Below, one piece after another: positions 63,401 to 64,000 of a stretch of 64,000 nucleotides of DNA. This DNA comes from Geomonas edaphica (GTDB taxonomy: Bacteria; Desulfobacterota; Desulfuromonadia; Geobacterales; Geobacteraceae). The stretch's first letter is position 1, and every line of letters starts with the position of its first letter. The stretch covers positions 434,001 through 498,000 of the forward strand of contig NZ_SSYB01000001.1 of NCBI RefSeq assembly GCF_004917075.1. The letters run 5' to 3'. Both the position numbers and the translations under genes were made by a program. Below the pieces are notes generated by a model. That model saw nothing but the letters and a program-made list of their open reading frames with translations, did no database searches and was not told the origin of the DNA.

Positions 63401-64000
63401 TTCGAGCATCTCGGCGGGGTACCCGGTTTTGTCGCTCACAACTGCAAGCAGGGTTTCGGTGACCTTGGCGGCGCTGATGGTGGACACCGCGGACGTTGTG
63501 GACGCGACGGCCCCGACGGGCGCGGCAACTGCTACTGGGGCTGCGGAGGCGGCGCCTGCGGCGAGGTGACCGGCGATGTCGCCGAGGGTGCGCAGGGTGC
63601 CTAAGTGCTCGGGACCGATGGTCGGGCACTCGGGGAGGCGCTCCTGAAGCGTGGAGAGGATCTCTACGCGTTTGATGCTGTCGATGCCGAGGTCGGAGTC
63701 CATCCCCATGGTGAGTTCGAGCATCTCGGAGGGGTAGCCGGTTTTCTCGCTCACTACGGTGAGGAGAGTCTCGGTGATCTGGGCAGCACTGGTGGTGGAC
63801 CCTGCGGACGTTGTGGACGCAATGGCCACGGTGGACGCGGCAGCTGCTACTGGGGCCGCAGATGCGGTGCCAGCGGCGAGGTGACCTGCGATGTCGCCGA
63901 GGGTGCGCAGGGTGCCAAGATGTTCGGGGCCGATCACCGGGGCGCCCGGGAGACGCTCCTGCAGGGTGGAGAGGATCTCTACGCGCTTGATGCTGTCGAT
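60452..64000 (-). CDS. pfaA: PfaA-like synthase, C-terminal part: ACP4-KR-DH (cut by window edge)
   Basis: The frame is open through the window end, so the N-terminal KS and AT expected of PfaA are outside. The visible 1182 residues contain three complete acyl carrier protein domains (each with LGIDSIKRVEIL, the serine accepting phosphopantetheine) and part of a fourth whose serine sits at the edge. A ketoreductase domain follows (VVVITGGGRGVTAVSALAL ... SSSTGRFGRVGQVDYAVANE). The C-terminal region is a DH-like domain (YPFLRSHVLDGKAVLPMAV). The family makes polyunsaturated long-chain acids with a type I iterative synthase. The stop is 2 nt before the PfaC-like start. Confidence 0.9.
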   Translation of the reverse strand: MDSIKRVEILSTLQERLPGAPVIGPEHLGTLRTLGDIAGHLAAGTASAAPVAAAASTVAIASTTSAGSTTSAAQITETLLTVVSEKTGYPSEMLELTMGMDSDLGIDSIKRVEILSTLQERLPECPTIGPEHLGTLRTLGDIAGHLAAGAASAAPVAVAAPVGAVASTTSAVSTISAAKVTETLLAVVSDKTGYPAEMLELTMGMDSDLGIDSIKRVEILSTLQERLPECPTIGPEHLGTLRTLGDIAGHLAAGAVAASAVASGAAPASTASNASTGSTIDAAKVTETLLAVVSDKTGYPAEMLELTMGMDSDLGIDSIKRVEILSTLQERLPECPTIGPEHLGTLRTLGDIADYLAASAKTAAPAGQPATTAAETTPAPVAEPVQVAPQNIQRSTVVPMLLTENDDADTITLANDGEIWVTDDGSAFAAELCGILLEHGCSVRKVNAAQAGQIAPAGKLSGLVICAPVAGTDDQFLENAFLLAKDAAAALIESARAEGAVFVTVSRLDGAFGFGSTKSLKDPLSGGLAGLAKTAGFEWPEVSCKAIDLGDFAHPASAAGAVAIEMLRRGPGEIGLTTEGRFALQTTVLPAAPAPERAALENGDVVVITGGGRGVTAVSALALANEYHPFLVLLGRSPEPQEEPAYLAGLTEEAEIKRAIMQNATGKLHPREIEERYRSVVAGRELRATLESIAATGAQAIYRSVDIRDQSAMELLLGEVRRAHGPIRGIVHGAGVLADRLIVDKTAEQFEQVYSTKVHGLRSLLHATRNDELKVIALFSSSTGRFGRVGQVDYAVANEVLNKTAQVEARRRSDCRCVSVNWGPWDGGMVTPALKKVFASEGIGVIGLTEGGAFLAREMSASDAPVEIVAIAELPEQASVTPPAQARAQNLSEAFALTLTVPEYPFLRSHVLDGKAVLPMAVIVEWLAHGALHGNPGFRFHGFNDLRICKGVVFEDNTPFTVNVMAGRAEKRESFWLVPVELCSPGVNGKTVLHARAEIVLATKHPEGIRSITEIPSTTYQPLEGVIYNNERLFHGPDLHGIEQVVGCSAKGIAATVKGAPAPAKWIRRPLRSAWITDPLVLDSAFQLMILWSFERFGSGSLPCFAARYRQFQESFPREGVQAVIRVTQESAHGASADMEFLDRASGKLVARLEGYECIIDPSLKQAFQRNKLRTVTVVGAA
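62970..64000 (-). repeat. Tandem ACP-coding repeat, period about 315 bp
   Basis: The string CCTAAGTG (or CCAAGATG) at the ACP end recurs at 62970, 63286, 63600 and 63915, so each unit is 314-316 bp, and the ACP cores are nearly identical at the DNA level. The linkers between them are Ala/Ser/Thr/Val-rich and vary more. Confidence 0.9.

Overview
The window is GC-rich, densely coded DNA that reads as a chromosome segment of a diazotrophic, Fe(III)-reducing member of the Geobacteraceae (Geobacter / Citrifermentans / Geomonas type). The reasons are the gene content: duplicated exported multihaem c-type cytochromes, a fused nifEN gene, draT/draG, an EtfBA pair linked to a membrane HdrD-like protein, large hybrid kinases, and a Pfa-type lipid synthase next to oleABCD. 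No tRNA, rRNA, CRISPR array, transposase or phage gene was found.

Layout. 1-191 is the end of a DUF1653 gene. 563-8605 is a four-gene signalling operon (CheR-type methyltransferase, substrate-binding lipoprotein, hybrid kinase with four receiver domains, second hybrid kinase), every junction being a 4-bp stop/start overlap. 9031-13734 holds two nearly identical 608-residue multihaem cytochromes with long leaders and an exported protein of unknown function. 13943-19543 is mixed: methyltransferase, DUF1499 protein, chemoreceptor, class B acid phosphatase, family 25 glycosyltransferase and a response regulator.

20123-34353 is the nitrogen-fixation island: nifV, nifH, nifD, nifK, nifEN (fusion), nifX, a nif ferredoxin, a second NifX-like protein, draT, draG, nifB and a double GNAT acetyltransferase. 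nifV, nifH and nifB each have a GG-N10-GC sigma-54-type promoter. In the nifH and nifB leaders an intrinsic terminator lies between promoter and gene, preceded by stem-loops with six-base loops that resemble targets of ANTAR-domain antiterminators. DraT and DraG would add a reversible ADP-ribose switch on NifH. A 21-bp minisatellite of about 21 units fills the gap between the convergent draT and draG. 34456-38933 encodes EtfB, ferredoxin-fused EtfA and a membrane Fe-S oxidoreductase, a plausible electron route between flavoproteins and quinone.

38946-47812 is accessory: a protein made of three related blocks, a small membrane protein, a secreted nuclease, an S10 peptidase, a DUF2844/DUF3443 pair, a Skp/OmpH chaperone and a four-gene cluster ending in a YhaV-like toxin with no recognisable antitoxin.

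47958-64000 (all minus strand) is one long lipid/polyketide cluster: the C-terminal half of a PfaA-like synthase with tandem acyl carrier proteins (cut by the window edge), a KS-CLF-AT-(DH)4 PfaC-like megaprotein, OleA, OleB, OleC, OleD and an Sfp-type phosphopantetheinyl transferase. The order suggests that polyunsaturated chains made by the Pfa enzymes are condensed head-to-head by the Ole enzymes into long polyene hydrocarbons, with the carrier-protein activating enzyme in the same operon. Dispersed GC-rich palindromic repeats occupy many of the intergenic gaps.
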